Assembly: GCA_002150995.1 (NCBI GenBank)
Contig: MDHJ01000001.1
Location: 2,418,001-2,482,000 of the forward strand
Origin: Clavibacter michiganensis
GTDB lineage: Bacteria; Actinomycetota; Actinomycetes; Actinomycetales; Microbacteriaceae
Length of the DNA stretch: 64,000 nucleotides
Direction: 5' to 3'
Below the pieces are notes generated by a model that was given only the letters and a program-made list of their open reading frames with translations, did not search any database and was not told the DNA's origin. Positions within the stretch are counted from its first letter, which is position 1, and every line of letters starts with the position of its first letter. Positions 11,470 to 21,329 of the stretch are shown here, piece by piece. A program made the translations under genes and the position numbers.

Positions 11470-14161
11470 GGTGCGCTCACCCGGCCGCCGGAGAGGATGC
11501 CCGCGGCCCAGCGGCCGAGGCGGGCGCGGTCGATCTTGGAGTTGTGGCGGACGTCCGTCGGCAGCACGGGCACCACGATGACGGCCGCGACGTCCCGACC
11601 CACGGCGCTGCGCACGGCGGCCGCGAGGTCCGCGTCCGCGAGCCCCACGCGGCGGGCGGCGGGCACCCGCTCCACGACGAGCACGAGCTGCTGGACCCCC
11701 GCGGGCCCCACGCCCACGGCGGCGGCGCGGCCCACCCCGGCGACCGACTCGGCGCGCTGCTCCGGGTCGACGGGGGTGAGCACGCCCTCGGCGGTCGTGA
11801 TGACGTGCGGCAGGCGCCCCTCGACCCAGAGCGCGCCGGTGGCGTCGAGGTGGCCGACGTCGCCGGTGCGATGGCGGCGGACGCCGTCCGCCGAGTCGCG
11901 GCGGGCCGCGCGGTCGGTGACGTGGAGGCGGTCGTACCGGTCGTGCACGTGGGGCGCCTCGGCGACGATCTCGCCGGTGATCCCCGGCTCGTCGGTGAGG
12001 GCGCCCGTGGCAGCGCCGTCGGCGTCGAGCGGGCTGATGCGGATGCGGACCGGGGCGACGGGTGCGCCGACGCAGACCCCGCGTCCCCGCGGAGGGCGGC
12101 GGCGCGGATCCCGTCGAGCGTCACGTCGGTGAGGAGCAGGCCCTCGGTCATGCCGTACGGCGTGTGCACCTCGGCGGCGGGGACCAGCGCGGCGGCGCGC
12201 GCCAGCAGGGGCTCCGACAGCGGGGCCCCCGCCGAGAGCAGGGACCGGACGCGGGCGAGCGCGGCGCGGCCGGCGGCCGTGAGCGCGTCGGCGGTCGCGA
12301 CGACGTTGGCGAGCGCGGCCGGCGACGCGAACACGACCGTGGCGTCGACCGCCCGGGCCGCGGCCGCGAGGGCCGACGCGGTGAGGTCGCGCGGGCGGGT
12401 CACGTCCATGTCGGGCGTGACGCTCGTGGCGCCGAGCGCGGGGCCGAGGAGCGCGAACGGCGCGAAGCCCGCGACGAGGCCCGTGCCGACGCCCACGTCG
12501 AAGCGCCCGCCGAGCGTGTCGCGGAGGGCCGCCAGCTGGCGGTGCGTGTAGACGACGCCCTTCGCCGGGCCCGTGGATCCCGAGGTGAAGAGGATCGCGG
12601 CGTCGTCGTCGGCCGCGGGCACCGCCGGCAGGACCTGGGCGCGGCCCTCGCGGGCGATCTCCGGCAGGCTCGCGGCGACCCCGAGCGCGCGGGCGACGGG
12701 CGGCGCGAGCGTGGTGACGGAGATCCGCTCCCCCGGCCAGCCGAGCGCGCGGGCGAGCGCGAGGCCCGCGGGGATGCCCACGACCATGTCCGGCCGGGAC
12801 CCGGCGACGGCACGGCCGAGGCCCTTCACGCCGAGGCCCGCGTCGGCGACCACCACGATCGCGCCGATCCGCAGGCACGCGTAGAGCAGCGCTGTGAGGT
12901 CGGCGCCCGGGGGCACGAGGAGCGAGACCCGGTCGCCGGCCCGCAGGCCGCGGGCGTGCAGTCCCGCGGCGATCTCGCGGACGCGGCGCGAGAGCAGCCG
13001 CCAGGAGACGGTGCGCGGACCCCCGCCGCCGCGGGGGGCCATCTCGACGAGGACGGGCGCGCCGCTGTCGCGCAGCTCCTCGAGGAGGGCGCCGAGGGGG
13101 CGGACGGCGTCGTCGGCCCCCGCGGCCACGGACGCGGACGCCCGCTCGCGCAGCCCGGGGGCGGGGGCGGCGGACCCCGGCGCCACGCGGTCCGCGAGCC
13201 AGTCGAGCGCGGTGGACGCGTAGTCGTGGTCCTCGGCGACGAGGTGGCCGGCGCCCTCGACGCGGTGCACGTCCGCGTGCGGCAGCCGCTCGATGAGGTC
13301 GGAGAGGTACACGTCGGAGAAGATCGGGTCGCGCGGGCCCCAGACGAGCAGGGCCGGCAGCTCGAGGCCGCGGAGGCCCCCGGCGATGTCGACGAGGGTC
13401 GCGTGGCTCGGATGCGCGGGGCCGACCGGGATGTCCGCGACGAACCCGCGGATGCCCTCCCGGCGGTCGGCGCCGCGGTAGGGCGCGGAGAACGCGCGGC
13501 GCACGGCGGCGTCGAGCGGCGGGTGGCCGAGCGCGAGCGTCGTGGCGAGGAACCCGGGCGTGCCGCGGGTCGCCGCGTCGTGGATCCCCGTCGCGAGCGC
13601 CAGCCGGAGCGGCCACGGGATGGGTTCGCCCGCCCGCTGGTGCACGGCCGTGTTGAGCGCCATCACGCCCGCGAGCACGTCGCGGTTGCGGAGCGCCCAG
13701 CCGAGGCTGACGACGCCTCCCCAGTCGTGCCCGAGGGTGACGACGGGCGCGGACGCGCCGGAGCCCGAGAGCCCGAGCCCGTCGGTGAGGGCCTGCAGGT
13801 CGTCGAGGCGCATCGGCAGGGTGCGGGCGACGCCCGTGCGCTCCGAGAAGCCCATGTCGAGCTGGTCGACGGCGACGACGCGCCAGGCCGGCCGGGAGGG
13901 ATCCCGCTCGGCGCGCGCCAGCGACTCCGCCGCGATGCGCCGCCACAGGTACGACCACGTCGGGTTGCCGTGCACGCACAGGATGGTGCCCGCGACCGGA
14001 GCGCCCGTGGCCGCCAGCCGCTCCCCCGTGTCGAGGACGTGCCAGCCGTGGCCGCCCGCGCGCACCACGCGCGACCAGGCCGGGTCGAGCCCGGGGAGCG
14101 GGCGCCCGTCGGGGCCGGGCACGGGGACGGTCGCCGCGGAGCCCGCGGACGGTGCGCTCAC
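11466..14161 (-). CDS. oleBC: OleBC fusion: beta-lactone decarboxylase + beta-lactone synthetase (frame broken once)
   Basis: Two enzymes in one chain. Residues ~1-325 are an alpha/beta-hydrolase of the haloalkane-dehalogenase type, with nucleophile Asp in GHDWGG at ~146, an oxyanion segment CVHGNPTWSYLW and a late catalytic His in VEGAGHLVAEDH; OleB removes CO2 from the beta-lactone to give the alkene. Residues ~340-898 are an AMP-ligase-like domain with FTSGSTGPAKG and, near the end, HRTGDVGHLDATG; OleC forms the beta-lactone from the hydroxy acid with ATP. Fused OleBC is the form known from actinobacteria such as Micrococcus. The frame changes near 12077-12080: gcggggtc needs one more G to give DAGVCVGAPV. 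GTG start at 14161, 7 bases after oleA. Confidence 0.87.
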
Positions 14162-14168
14162 GCCGCGG

Positions 14169-15200
14169 CTACCAGAGGATCTCGGTCATGGCCGTGTTGA
14201 GGCCGGAGCCCACGCCCATGCAGAGCACGCGGTCGCCGCGGCTGAGGCTGTCCGCCTGGTCGGCGAGCGTGATCGGGATGCTCGCGGGACCGACGTTGCC
14301 GTAGCGCGGGTACGTCAGCGGCACGCGCGACTTGTCGAGCTTCGCGGCCTTGACGATGGCGTTCGTGTGCACGTCCGACACCTGGTGGAGGATGTAGCGG
14401 TCCATGTCCGACCAGTCCCAGTCGTCCTGGGCTGCCTCGGTCCATGCCGCGACGACGAGCTCCATCCCGCCGCGGAGGAGCTCCTTCGTGTCGGTGAACA
14501 TGCCGTCCACGTCGCCGATGCAGAGCTCGTGGTGCTGGGTGGCGGCCCGCGTGACGCCGCCGAGGACCCGGTGGCCCTCCGGGTGGTCGCTCGTACGGCC
14601 GAGGACCGCCGCCGCGGCGCCCGCGCCGAGGGTGAGGCTCGGGAACTCGCTGAGGAAGTCGGCGCGGGTCGTCTCCGGGCGGAGCAGGCGCGCGACGGTG
14701 TTGTGGCGGATCTCGCCGGCGTCCTCGCCGTCGACGATCATCGCGTAGTCGATCTGCCCCGAGTCGATGAGGTGGCCGGCCAGCGTCATCGCGTTCACGA
14801 AGCCGAGGCACGCGTTCGCGATGTCGAAGTTGAGGGCCGACGACGGCAGCCCGAGGCCGTTGTGGATGCTGACGGCGACGCTCGGCTCGAGGTGCGCGCG
14901 CGTCACGGAGGTGTTGATGAGCAGCCCGATCTGCGAGGCGTCGACGCCCGCCTGGGCGAGCGCCTTCCGGCCCGCCTCCGTGGCGGCCGCGTCGAAGGAC
15001 ATGTCGGCGTCCCAGTTGCGGCGCTCCAGGACGCCGGCGACCCGCTGCAGGAGGCCCGTGGGGAGGCGGAGGCGCGAGAGCACCGGCTTCAGCCGATCGT
15101 CGATCTCGGCCGACGTCACGGTGTGCGGGGCGAGGACGCTGGCGAGCCCCAGCAGGGAGGTGTTCCGATGCCGGAATGTGGCGTTACCGTTCAACAGCAT
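14169..15200 (-). CDS. oleA: OleA, thiolase-fold acyl-CoA head-to-head condensing enzyme
   Basis: OleA joins two long-chain acyl-CoAs to a 2-alkyl-3-ketoalkanoic acid, the first step of long-chain cis-olefin synthesis. The chain is a complete KAS III-like protein of 343 residues. Catalytic Cys is in [13 protein letters not shown] (about residue 131), the active-site His in [14 protein letters not shown], the Asn in [13 protein letters not shown], and [10 protein letters not shown] closes it. The first codons are uncertain: ATG at 15200 has little spacing from gagg, while TTG at 15194 has gagg six bases upstream and would start at [10 protein letters not shown]. It lies ~106 bases after ispG and just before oleBC on the same strand. 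A general KAS III role in lipid synthesis is the alternative, made unlikely by its neighbours. Confidence 0.88.
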   Translation of the reverse strand: MLLNGNATFRHRNTSLLGLASVLAPHTVTSAEIDDRLKPVLSRLRLPTGLLQRVAGVLERRNWDADMSFDAAATEAGRKALAQAGVDASQIGLLINTSVTRAHLEPSVAVSIHNGLGLPSSALNFDIANACLGFVNAMTLAGHLIDSGQIDYAMIVDGEDAGEIRHNTVARLLRPETTRADFLSEFPSLTLGAGAAAAVLGRTSDHPEGHRVLGGVTRAATQHHELCIGDVDGMFTDTKELLRGGMELVVAAWTEAAQDDWDWSDMDRYILHQVSDVHTNAIVKAAKLDKSRVPLTYPRYGNVGPASIPITLADQADSLSRGDRVLCMGVGSGLNTAMTEILW

Positions 15201-15306
15201 CCTCAGTTCGTGGGGCGGTCCGCCGGGCGGACGACTAGCAGAGCCTACGCGCAGACGGCGCGCGCGGACGCGCGGCCGCCTCGCGGGCGGGCGGGAGAAG
15301 GGTGGG

Positions 15307-16450
15307 TCAGACGAGGATCTCGGGGCTGCCGATGGACCCGGCGGGCATCTCCGCGGCGAGGCGGTTGGCCTCCTCGATGAGCGTCTGGACGATCTCGGCC
15401 TCGGGACGGTCTTGATGACCTCGCCCTTGACGAAGATCTGCCCGCGGCCGTTGCCGGACGCGACGCCGAGCTCGGCCTCGCGGGCCTCGCCCGGTCCGTT
15501 CACGACGCAGCCCATGACGGCGACGCGCAGCGGCACGTTCACGTGCTTGAGGCCCTCGGTGACCTGCTCCGCCAGCGAGTAGACGTCGACCTGCGCCCGG
15601 CCGCAGCTCGGGCAGGAGACGATCTCGAGCTTGCGCTCGCGGAGGTTGAGCGACTGCAGGATCTGCAGGCCCACCTTGACCTCCTCCGCGGGCGGCGCGG
15701 AGAGGGAGACGCGGATGGTGTCGCCGATCCCCTCGGAGAGCAGGATGCCGAACGCGGTGGCGCTCTTGATGGTGCCCTGGAACGCGGGCCCCGCCTCGGT
15801 CACGCCGAGGTGCAGGGGCCAGTCCCCGCGCTCGGCGAGCAGGCGGTAGGCCTTCACCATGATGACCGGGTCGTTGTGCTTGACCGAGATCTTGAAGTCG
15901 TGGAAGTCGTGCTCCTCGAAGAGGCTGGCCTCCCAGACGGCGGACTCGACGAGCGCCTCGGGGTGGCCTTGCCGTACTTCTGGAGCAGGCTCGGGTGCAG
16001 GGACCCGGCGTTCACGCCGATGCGGATGGAGACGCCCGCGGCCTTCGCGGCCTTCGCGATGGCGCCCACCTGGTCGTCGAACTTGCGGATGTTGCCCGGG
16101 TTGACGCGCACGGCGCCGACGCCGGCGTCGATGGCCGTGAAGACGTACCGGGGCTGGAAGTGGATGTCCGCGATGATCGGGATCTGGCTCTTCTTGGCCA
16201 GGATGTGCAGCACGTCCGCGTCGTCCTGGTGCGGCACCGCGACGCGCACGATGTCGCAGCCGGTGGCCGTGAGCTCGGCGATCTGCTGGAGCGTGGCGTT
16301 GATGTTGGTGGTCTGCGTCGTCGTCATCGACTGGACGCTGACCTGGGCGTTGCCGCCCACCTTCACCTTGCCGACGCTGATCTGACGGGTCTTCCGGCGG
16401 GGCGCGAGGACCTCAGGGACCTTCGGCATTCCGAGATTGACTGCTGGCAC
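15307..16450 (-). CDS. ispG: (E)-4-hydroxy-3-methylbut-2-enyl-diphosphate synthase IspG (frame broken twice)
   Basis: 4Fe-4S enzyme of the MEP isoprenoid pathway converting MEcPP to HMBPP. The N-terminal TIM barrel shows [16 protein letters not shown] and [11 protein letters not shown]. The C-terminal cluster-binding part shows [13 protein letters not shown] and [16 protein letters not shown]. Two breaks were found: near 15960-15963 (gccaccccgagg needs one C for [14 protein letters not shown]) and near 15410 (gtcccgagg needs one C for [17 protein letters not shown]). The second restored frame ends in [10 protein letters not shown] at 15307. Restored length is 381 residues, normal for the family. 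GTG at 16450 is preferred because actinobacterial IspG proteins begin with a similar short lead before LGMP. It is separated from rseP by 80 bases on the same strand. Confidence 0.92.
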
Positions 16451-16530
16451 GGAGAAGAGCCTACGTCCGATTCCTGCGCGCCCGGTGCGCCGGGGGCGCG
16501 GGCGGCCGCGACGGGCCGCGGCGCTGCGGG

Positions 16531-18005
16531 TCAGGTCAGGCGGACCGGGTTCACCAGGTCGGCGAAGATCAGCAGCGCGCTCATGGCGCCGAACAGGATC
16601 ACGACCACGAAGGTCAGCGGCATGAGCTTCGCGACGTCCACGGGGCCCGGGTCGCGGCGGCCGAGCAGCTTCGCCGCGAACCGGCGGACGCCCTCCACGA
16701 CGGCGCCGAGCACGTGCCCGCCGTCGAGCGGCAGGAGCGGGAGCAGGTTGATCATGCCGAGCGCGACGTTGAGCGACGCCACCAGGCCGACCATGGCGGA
16801 CGCTCGGGAGGCGACCGGGGTCTCGTCGAGGCTGGCGATCTCGCCCGCCACGCGGCCCACGCCGACCACGCTCATGGGGCCGTTGGGGTCGCGCTCCCCG
16901 CCGCCGAACGCGGCGCGGCCGACGTCGACGAGCCGCTGGGGGAGGTTCAGGATGAGGTTCCCGACCGCCGCCATGTTCTCGCCCGTGGTGGCGAAGGCCG
17001 CCGAGAGCGGCTGCCGCTGCACGGCCTGCGTGGGGCTGAAGCCGATGAGCCCCACCTCGCGCGTGACGGGGTCGCCCTGCTCGTCGACCTCGGGGCGCCG
17101 CGCGACCCGATGACGGCCTGCTCCGTGAGGACGGGCGTGATGGCCAGGGCCTCGCGCGCGCCGTCGCGCTCCACGACGACGTCGAGCTCGCGGCCCGCGG
17201 ACACCTGCACGATGCCCGTGACCTGGTCCCACGCGGTGATCTCGGTGCCGTCGATGCTCACGATCGTGTCGCCCGGCTGGAGCCCGGCGGCGGCGCCGGG
17301 CGCGGCGGGCGCGCCGGCGGGGCAGGTGGCGGCGTCGGCCGAGGCGGTGGAGCCGGCGGGCACGATGCACGCGTTGACCTGCCCGACCGTGGTGGTCGGG
17401 GTCGTGACGCCGAAGCCGCAGAGCACGACGGCGAACAGCAGGATGGCGAGCAGGAAGTTCATCGCCGGCCCGCCGAGCATGATGACCATGCGCTTCGGGA
17501 CGGACAGCTTGTAGAAGGCGCGGTCCTCGTCGTCGCCGATGCTCTCGGCGCTCGCCCGCCGCGCGTCCTGCACGAGGAGGTCGAAGAAGCCGCGGCCCGC
17601 GCGGTCGTCGCCGTCCCCGGTGCCGCCGGCGTCGGGGGCCGTGGCGGTCGCGGTGCCCGCCGGATCGGCGGCATCCGTCGCCGGCGCGATGCCCGAGGAG
17701 CGCCGGCTGTCGGGCCCGACGAGCTGGGCGATGCCCGTGCTGCTGGTGCCGGCGCGCGAGCTCTGCGGCGGGAACATGCCGATCATGGAGATGTAGCCGC
17801 CGAGCGGGATGGCCTTCACGCCGTACTCGGTCTCGCCCTTCCGGCGGCTGAAGATCGTCGGCCCGAAGCCGATCATGTACTGCGTGACGCGCACGCCGAA
17901 GGCCTTCGCGGGCACCAGGTGCCCGACCTCGTGCAGCCCGATGGACACGGCCACGCCGACCACGATGATGAGCACCCCGAGGATGTAGAGGAAGACGCCG
18001 TCCAT
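16531..18005 (-). CDS. rseP: RIP-family site-2 protease RseP/Rip1-like (frame broken once)
   Basis: Intramembrane zinc metalloprotease that cleaves membrane-bound anti-sigma factors or remnant peptides. Zinc motif HEVGH lies in the first membrane segment ([23 protein letters not shown], residues ~8-30). A PDZ domain follows ([15 protein letters not shown]...), then the third-site motif [17 protein letters not shown] and a last membrane helix. The frame changes at about 17093-17096: cgcggcgccccgagg needs one C to give [19 protein letters not shown]. Restored length is ~491 residues. ATG at 18005 fits family N-termini; an upstream GTG at 18029 is possible. It belongs to the dxr-rseP-ispG group, here split by a kinase pair. 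Confidence 0.9.
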
Positions 18006-18151
18006 GGTGGGAGAGGCTACCTCCCGCACCCTGGGCGGACGCCGCCGTGGTGCGGATCCGCAGGCGTCGTCCGCGGCCGGCCGGCGACGCCGCCCGGGGT
18101 CCCGCCAGGAGCCGCGGTCTAGGCTGGAGGCCCGTGACGAGAGGTGGTCCC

Positions 18152-19438
18152 ATGCCCGGAGAACGGACCGACGGACTCGCCGGCACGCTGCTGGCCGGCC
18201 GCTACCGCATCAGCGGCCTGCTCGGACGCGGCGGCATGGCCACCGTGTACCGCGCCGCCGACGAGACGCTCGGCCGCGAGGTCGCCGTCAAGGTCTTCGC
18301 GACCGACTCCGCCGACCCCGGCGAGGTCGAGCGCCAGGAGGGCGAGGTGCGCATGCTCGCAGGCCTCAGCCACCCGGGCCTCGTGACCCTCTTCGACGTC
18401 GGCGACGACGTGGTGGCCGACCGGGCGCTCGCGTTCATCGTGATGGAGATCGTCGACGGCACCACGCTCGCCGATCGCATGAAGGAGGGCCCGCTGCCCG
18501 GGCCCGAGGTCGCCCGCATCGGCGGGATCCTCGCCGACGCCCTGGGCTACATCCACCGCCGGGGCGTCGTGCACCGCGACGTGAAGCCCGCGAACGTGCT
18601 GCTCGCGACGCCGGAGGACGACGACGAGCCCGCCGCCGCGAAGCTCACCGACTTCGGGATCGCCCGCCTCGTGGACGGCACGCGGCTCACCTCGACCGGC
18701 TCCATCGTCGGCACCGTCAGCTACCTCAGCCCCGAGCAGGCGCTCGGCGAGGAGGTCGGCGCGCCCACCGACGTGTACGCGCTCGGCCTCGTGCTCCTCG
18801 AGTGCCTGACCGGCCGTCGGACGTTCCCGGGCACGGCCGCGGAGTCGACCATGGCGCGCGTGGTGCGCGACCCGGAGATCCCCGCGCGGCTCGGTCCGGC
18901 GTGGGTCGACCTGCTGTCCCGCATGACCCGGCGCGATCCCGCGGCGCGTCCGACCGCGCGCGAGGTCGCCGCGGAGCTCCGCACCGGGCGGGCGCCCGCG
19001 TCGGCCGTGGACGAGCCGACCGCCGCCTCGACCCGGGTCATGCCCGCGGCCGGCGCGGGGCTCGGCGCGACCGGGCTCGGCGCGACCGCCGCCTACCCCG
19101 CCGCCGCCTACCTTGCCGCAGCGGATCCGGACGCCCGGACCGAGAGGTTCGCCGCGGCGCCGACCCCTCCGGTCGCGCGCGCTGACGCCGCGACCGCGCG
19201 CGCCCCCCGCACCGCCCCCGCCGCCGCGCGACCGGCGGCCGACCGCGATCCTGCGGCGCGGCGCGGCGCCCGGACGCTCAGCATCGCCGTCGTCTCCGTC
19301 CTCGTCGCCGCGGCGGCCGTCGTCGGAGTCGTCACGTACACGTCGTGGCAGGCCGGGGAGGTCTCGTACCCGTCCGTGCCCGGACCCCTCGGCGCCAGCC
19401 TCGAGGAGCTGCAGAAGAGCGTGGAGGACGCCCCGTGA
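18152..19438 (+). CDS. Membrane-anchored Ser/Thr protein kinase (PknB family)
   Basis: 428 residues from the ATG at 18152, chosen because gagaggtgg lies five bases upstream; GTG at 18134 is an alternative. Kinase domain ~18-280 has GRGGMATVYRA, VAVKVF (Lys), VHRDVKPANVLL (HRD) and LTDFGIARL (DFG), so it should be active. An Ala/Pro-rich juxtamembrane linker follows, then one membrane helix near the end (LSIAVVSVLVAAAAVVGVVTY) and only ~40 extracellular residues. There are no PASTA repeats, so it is not the typical muropeptide sensor. Its stop overlaps the GTG of the next gene by GTGA. The pair lies opposite to and between rseP and dxr. Signal and substrate unknown. Confidence 0.88.
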   Translation: MPGERTDGLAGTLLAGRYRISGLLGRGGMATVYRAADETLGREVAVKVFATDSADPGEVERQEGEVRMLAGLSHPGLVTLFDVGDDVVADRALAFIVMEIVDGTTLADRMKEGPLPGPEVARIGGILADALGYIHRRGVVHRDVKPANVLLATPEDDDEPAAAKLTDFGIARLVDGTRLTSTGSIVGTVSYLSPEQALGEEVGAPTDVYALGLVLLECLTGRRTFPGTAAESTMARVVRDPEIPARLGPAWVDLLSRMTRRDPAARPTAREVAAELRTGRAPASAVDEPTAASTRVMPAAGAGLGATGLGATAAYPAAAYLAAADPDARTERFAAAPTPPVARADAATARAPRTAPAAARPAADRDPAARRGARTLSIAVVSVLVAAAAVVGVVTYTSWQAGEVSYPSVPGPLGASLEELQKSVEDAP

Positions 19439-20042
19439 TCCGCACCCCATCCCGCCCCGCGCGCGGCGCTGCCCGTGCCGAGGGACGCCGGCCGCTCGGT
19501 GCGCGCCTCGCCGTCGGCCTCGCGACGACGACTGCGGCCCTGCTCCTGCTGGCCGGTTGCGCCGGATCCGCGACGCCCGCGGAGCGCGCCCTCGACGACC
19601 TCCAGCAGCGGACGCTCGCGGTGACGCAGTCCTCCGCCGACCGCGACTACGAGAAGGCGCTCGCCCAGCTCGAGGAGCTGCGGGCGGCGGCCGAGGAGGA
19701 CCTCGCCGAGGGGACCATCGACCAGGCCCGGCACGACGAGGTGATCGCGCGCATCGACGCCGTCCGCGCCGAGCTGGAGGCGGCGCGCGACGCCGCGGAG
19801 GAGACGCCGACGCCGACGCCCGCGCCGTCGGAGAGCGCGACGCCGTCCGTCACGCCCACGCCGTCCGCCACGCCGACGCCCTCTCCCACCCGGACGGCCA
19901 CGCCGTCGCCCACGCCGACGCCGTCGCCCACGCCGACGTCGGAGGAGGACGGCAACGGCAACGGGAACGGCGGGTCGGGAACGGCAACGGCAACGGGAAC
20001 GGCGGGAACGGGAACGGGAACGGCGGGTCGGACGACGGCTGA
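19435..20042 (+). CDS. Lipoprotein with helical core and Thr-Pro / Gly-Asn repeat tail (frame broken once)
   Basis: Unrecognised protein, about 202 residues restored. A positively charged start and hydrophobic stretch lead to lipobox LLAGC (Cys ~42). Residues ~50-120 form a charged helical region (LDDLQQRTLAVTQSSADRDY...IDAVRAELEAARDAAEE). A tail of Thr-Pro/Ser-Pro repeats and then Gly-Asn repeats follows. Within the Gly-Asn part, gggtcgggaacggc needs one G (near 19976-19979) to keep the GNGNG pattern to the stop after GGSDDG at 20042. It overlaps the kinase stop (GTGA), so it is co-translated and may be a surface partner or substrate of that kinase. The Thr-Pro-rich tail suggests a cell-wall-spanning stalk. 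Function unknown. Confidence 0.7.
19800..20036 (+). repeat. Low-complexity Thr/Ser-Pro then Gly-Asn coding repeats
   Basis: Short-period repeats (acgccgacgcc-like, then ggcaacggg-like) encode the tail of the lipoprotein at 19435. Such tracts vary in length by slippage, and one base appears missing here. Confidence 0.75.
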
Positions 20043-20095
20043 GCCGGGTCCATGGGTCGGACGACGCCCGACACCGGCCGCTCGGTCGGACGACG
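20026..20095 (+). repeat. Three 12-bp direct repeats at exact 29-bp spacing
   Basis: The sequence ggtcggacgacg occurs at 20026, 20055 and 20084. The first copy is the end of the lipoprotein gene; the others lie in the 195-base convergent gap before the dxr stop. The 17-base segments between copies are unrelated. The rest of the gap (20096-20238) holds nothing I recognise. Confidence 0.7.
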
Positions 20096-20238
20096 AACCA
20101 CGCCGGGCCCCGCGATCGCGTGTCGGAGCCGTGGCGGCGCGTGCGTGTCGGCACGGGCCTGCACGACGACGGCGCGGCCTCGCCGGGAGCCGGGTCAGGG
20201 CGGCGAGGCGGTCGCCGACCCGCGGCGCCCCGCGGGGA

Positions 20239-21321
20239 TCAGACGGCCAGCACCCGGTCGGCCTCGGCGCGCGCCCAGCGCTCCGCCTCCGCCAGCGACT
20301 CGCGCGTGAGCGGGCCGGACGCCGGCTCGTGCGCGTCGACGACACGGCGGATGGTGTCGACGATGTCGAGGAAGCCGGCGCGTCCCGCGTGGAACGCCTG
20401 CACGGCCTGCTCGTTCGCGGCGTTGTAGACGGCCGGATACGTCGATCCCGCCTCCCCGACGCGCTTCGCGAGCAGCACGGCGGGGAACGCCTCGTCGTCG
20501 AGCGGCTCGAAGGTCCACGTGGCGGCACGGGTCCAGTCGATGGGGACGCCGACGTCGTGCATGCGGTGCGGCCAGTTGAGGCCGAGGGCGATGGGGAGGC
20601 GCATGTCCGGCGGCGACGCCTGCGCGAGCGTCGACCCGTCGATGAACTCGACCATCGAGTGCACGAGCGACTGCGGGTGCACGACCACGTCGATGCGGTC
20701 GTAGGGCACGTCGAACAGGAGGTGCGCCTCGATGACCTCGAGGCCCTTGTTGACGAGGGTCGACGAGTTCGTCGTGATGACGAGACCCATGTCCCAGGTG
20801 GGGTGCGCGAGCGCCTCGCGCGGCGTCACGTGCTCGAGCTCGGCCCGCGTGCGCCCGCGGAAGGGCCCGCCCGACGCCGTGACCACGAGCCGGCGGACCT
20901 CCTCGGCCGTGCCGCCGCGCAGCGCCTGCGCGATCGCGGAGTGCTCCGAGTCGACGGGGACGAGCTGGCCGGGCGCCGCGAGGGAGCGCACCAGCTCGCC
21001 GCCGACGATGAGCGACTCCTTGTTGGCGAGCGCGAGGGTGCGGCCCTCCTCCAGCGCGGCGAGCGTGGGGCCGAGCCCGACGGATCCCGTGATGCCGTTC
21101 AGCACCACGTCCGCGTCGACCGTGCGGATCAGCTGCTCGGCCTCGTCGGCCCCGAGGGCCGTGTGCTCGACCCCGGCGACGCGCGCCTGCTCGGCGAGGG
21201 CCTCCCGCTTGCTGCCCGCGCCGAGCCCCACCACCTCGAACAGCTCCGGGTGCCGCGCGACGACCTCGAGGGCCTGCACGCCGATGGAGCCCGTGGACCC
21301 GAGGACGATGACGCGGCGCAC
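20239..21321 (-). CDS. dxr: 1-deoxy-D-xylulose 5-phosphate reductoisomerase
   Basis: First committed step of the MEP pathway: NADPH- and metal-dependent conversion of DXP to 2-C-methylerythritol 4-phosphate. The protein starts with the Rossmann motif VLGSTGSIG and has [11 protein letters not shown], the metal and substrate loop [14 protein letters not shown], and [22 protein letters not shown]-type motifs. It ends with ...AEADRVLAV. 360 residues, intact, a little short of the E. coli enzyme. GTG at 21321 starts directly on the first strand (RRVIVLGS). Eight bases separate it from the FKBP gene upstream on the same strand, so co-transcription is likely. Confidence 0.95.
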   Translation of the reverse strand: MRRVIVLGSTGSIGVQALEVVARHPELFEVVGLGAGSKREALAEQARVAGVEHTALGADEAEQLIRTVDADVVLNGITGSVGLGPTLAALEEGRTLALANKESLIVGGELVRSLAAPGQLVPVDSEHSAIAQALRGGTAEEVRRLVVTASGGPFRGRTRAELEHVTPREALAHPTWDMGLVITTNSSTLVNKGLEVIEAHLLFDVPYDRIDVVVHPQSLVHSMVEFIDGSTLAQASPPDMRLPIALGLNWPHRMHDVGVPIDWTRAATWTFEPLDDEAFPAVLLAKRVGEAGSTYPAVYNAANEQAVQAFHAGRAGFLDIVDTIRRVVDAHEPASGPLTRESLAEAERWARAEADRVLAV

Positions 21322-21329
21322 GGCCGGAC

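Noticed and set aside
18134-18151. GTG at 18134 as start of the first kinase
   Set aside because: The ATG at 18152 has gagaggtgg at good spacing, and the extra residues add nothing conserved.
20026-20095. Small CRISPR array
   Set aside because: Repeats are only 12 bp and intervals 17 bp, the first copy is coding, and no cas genes are present.
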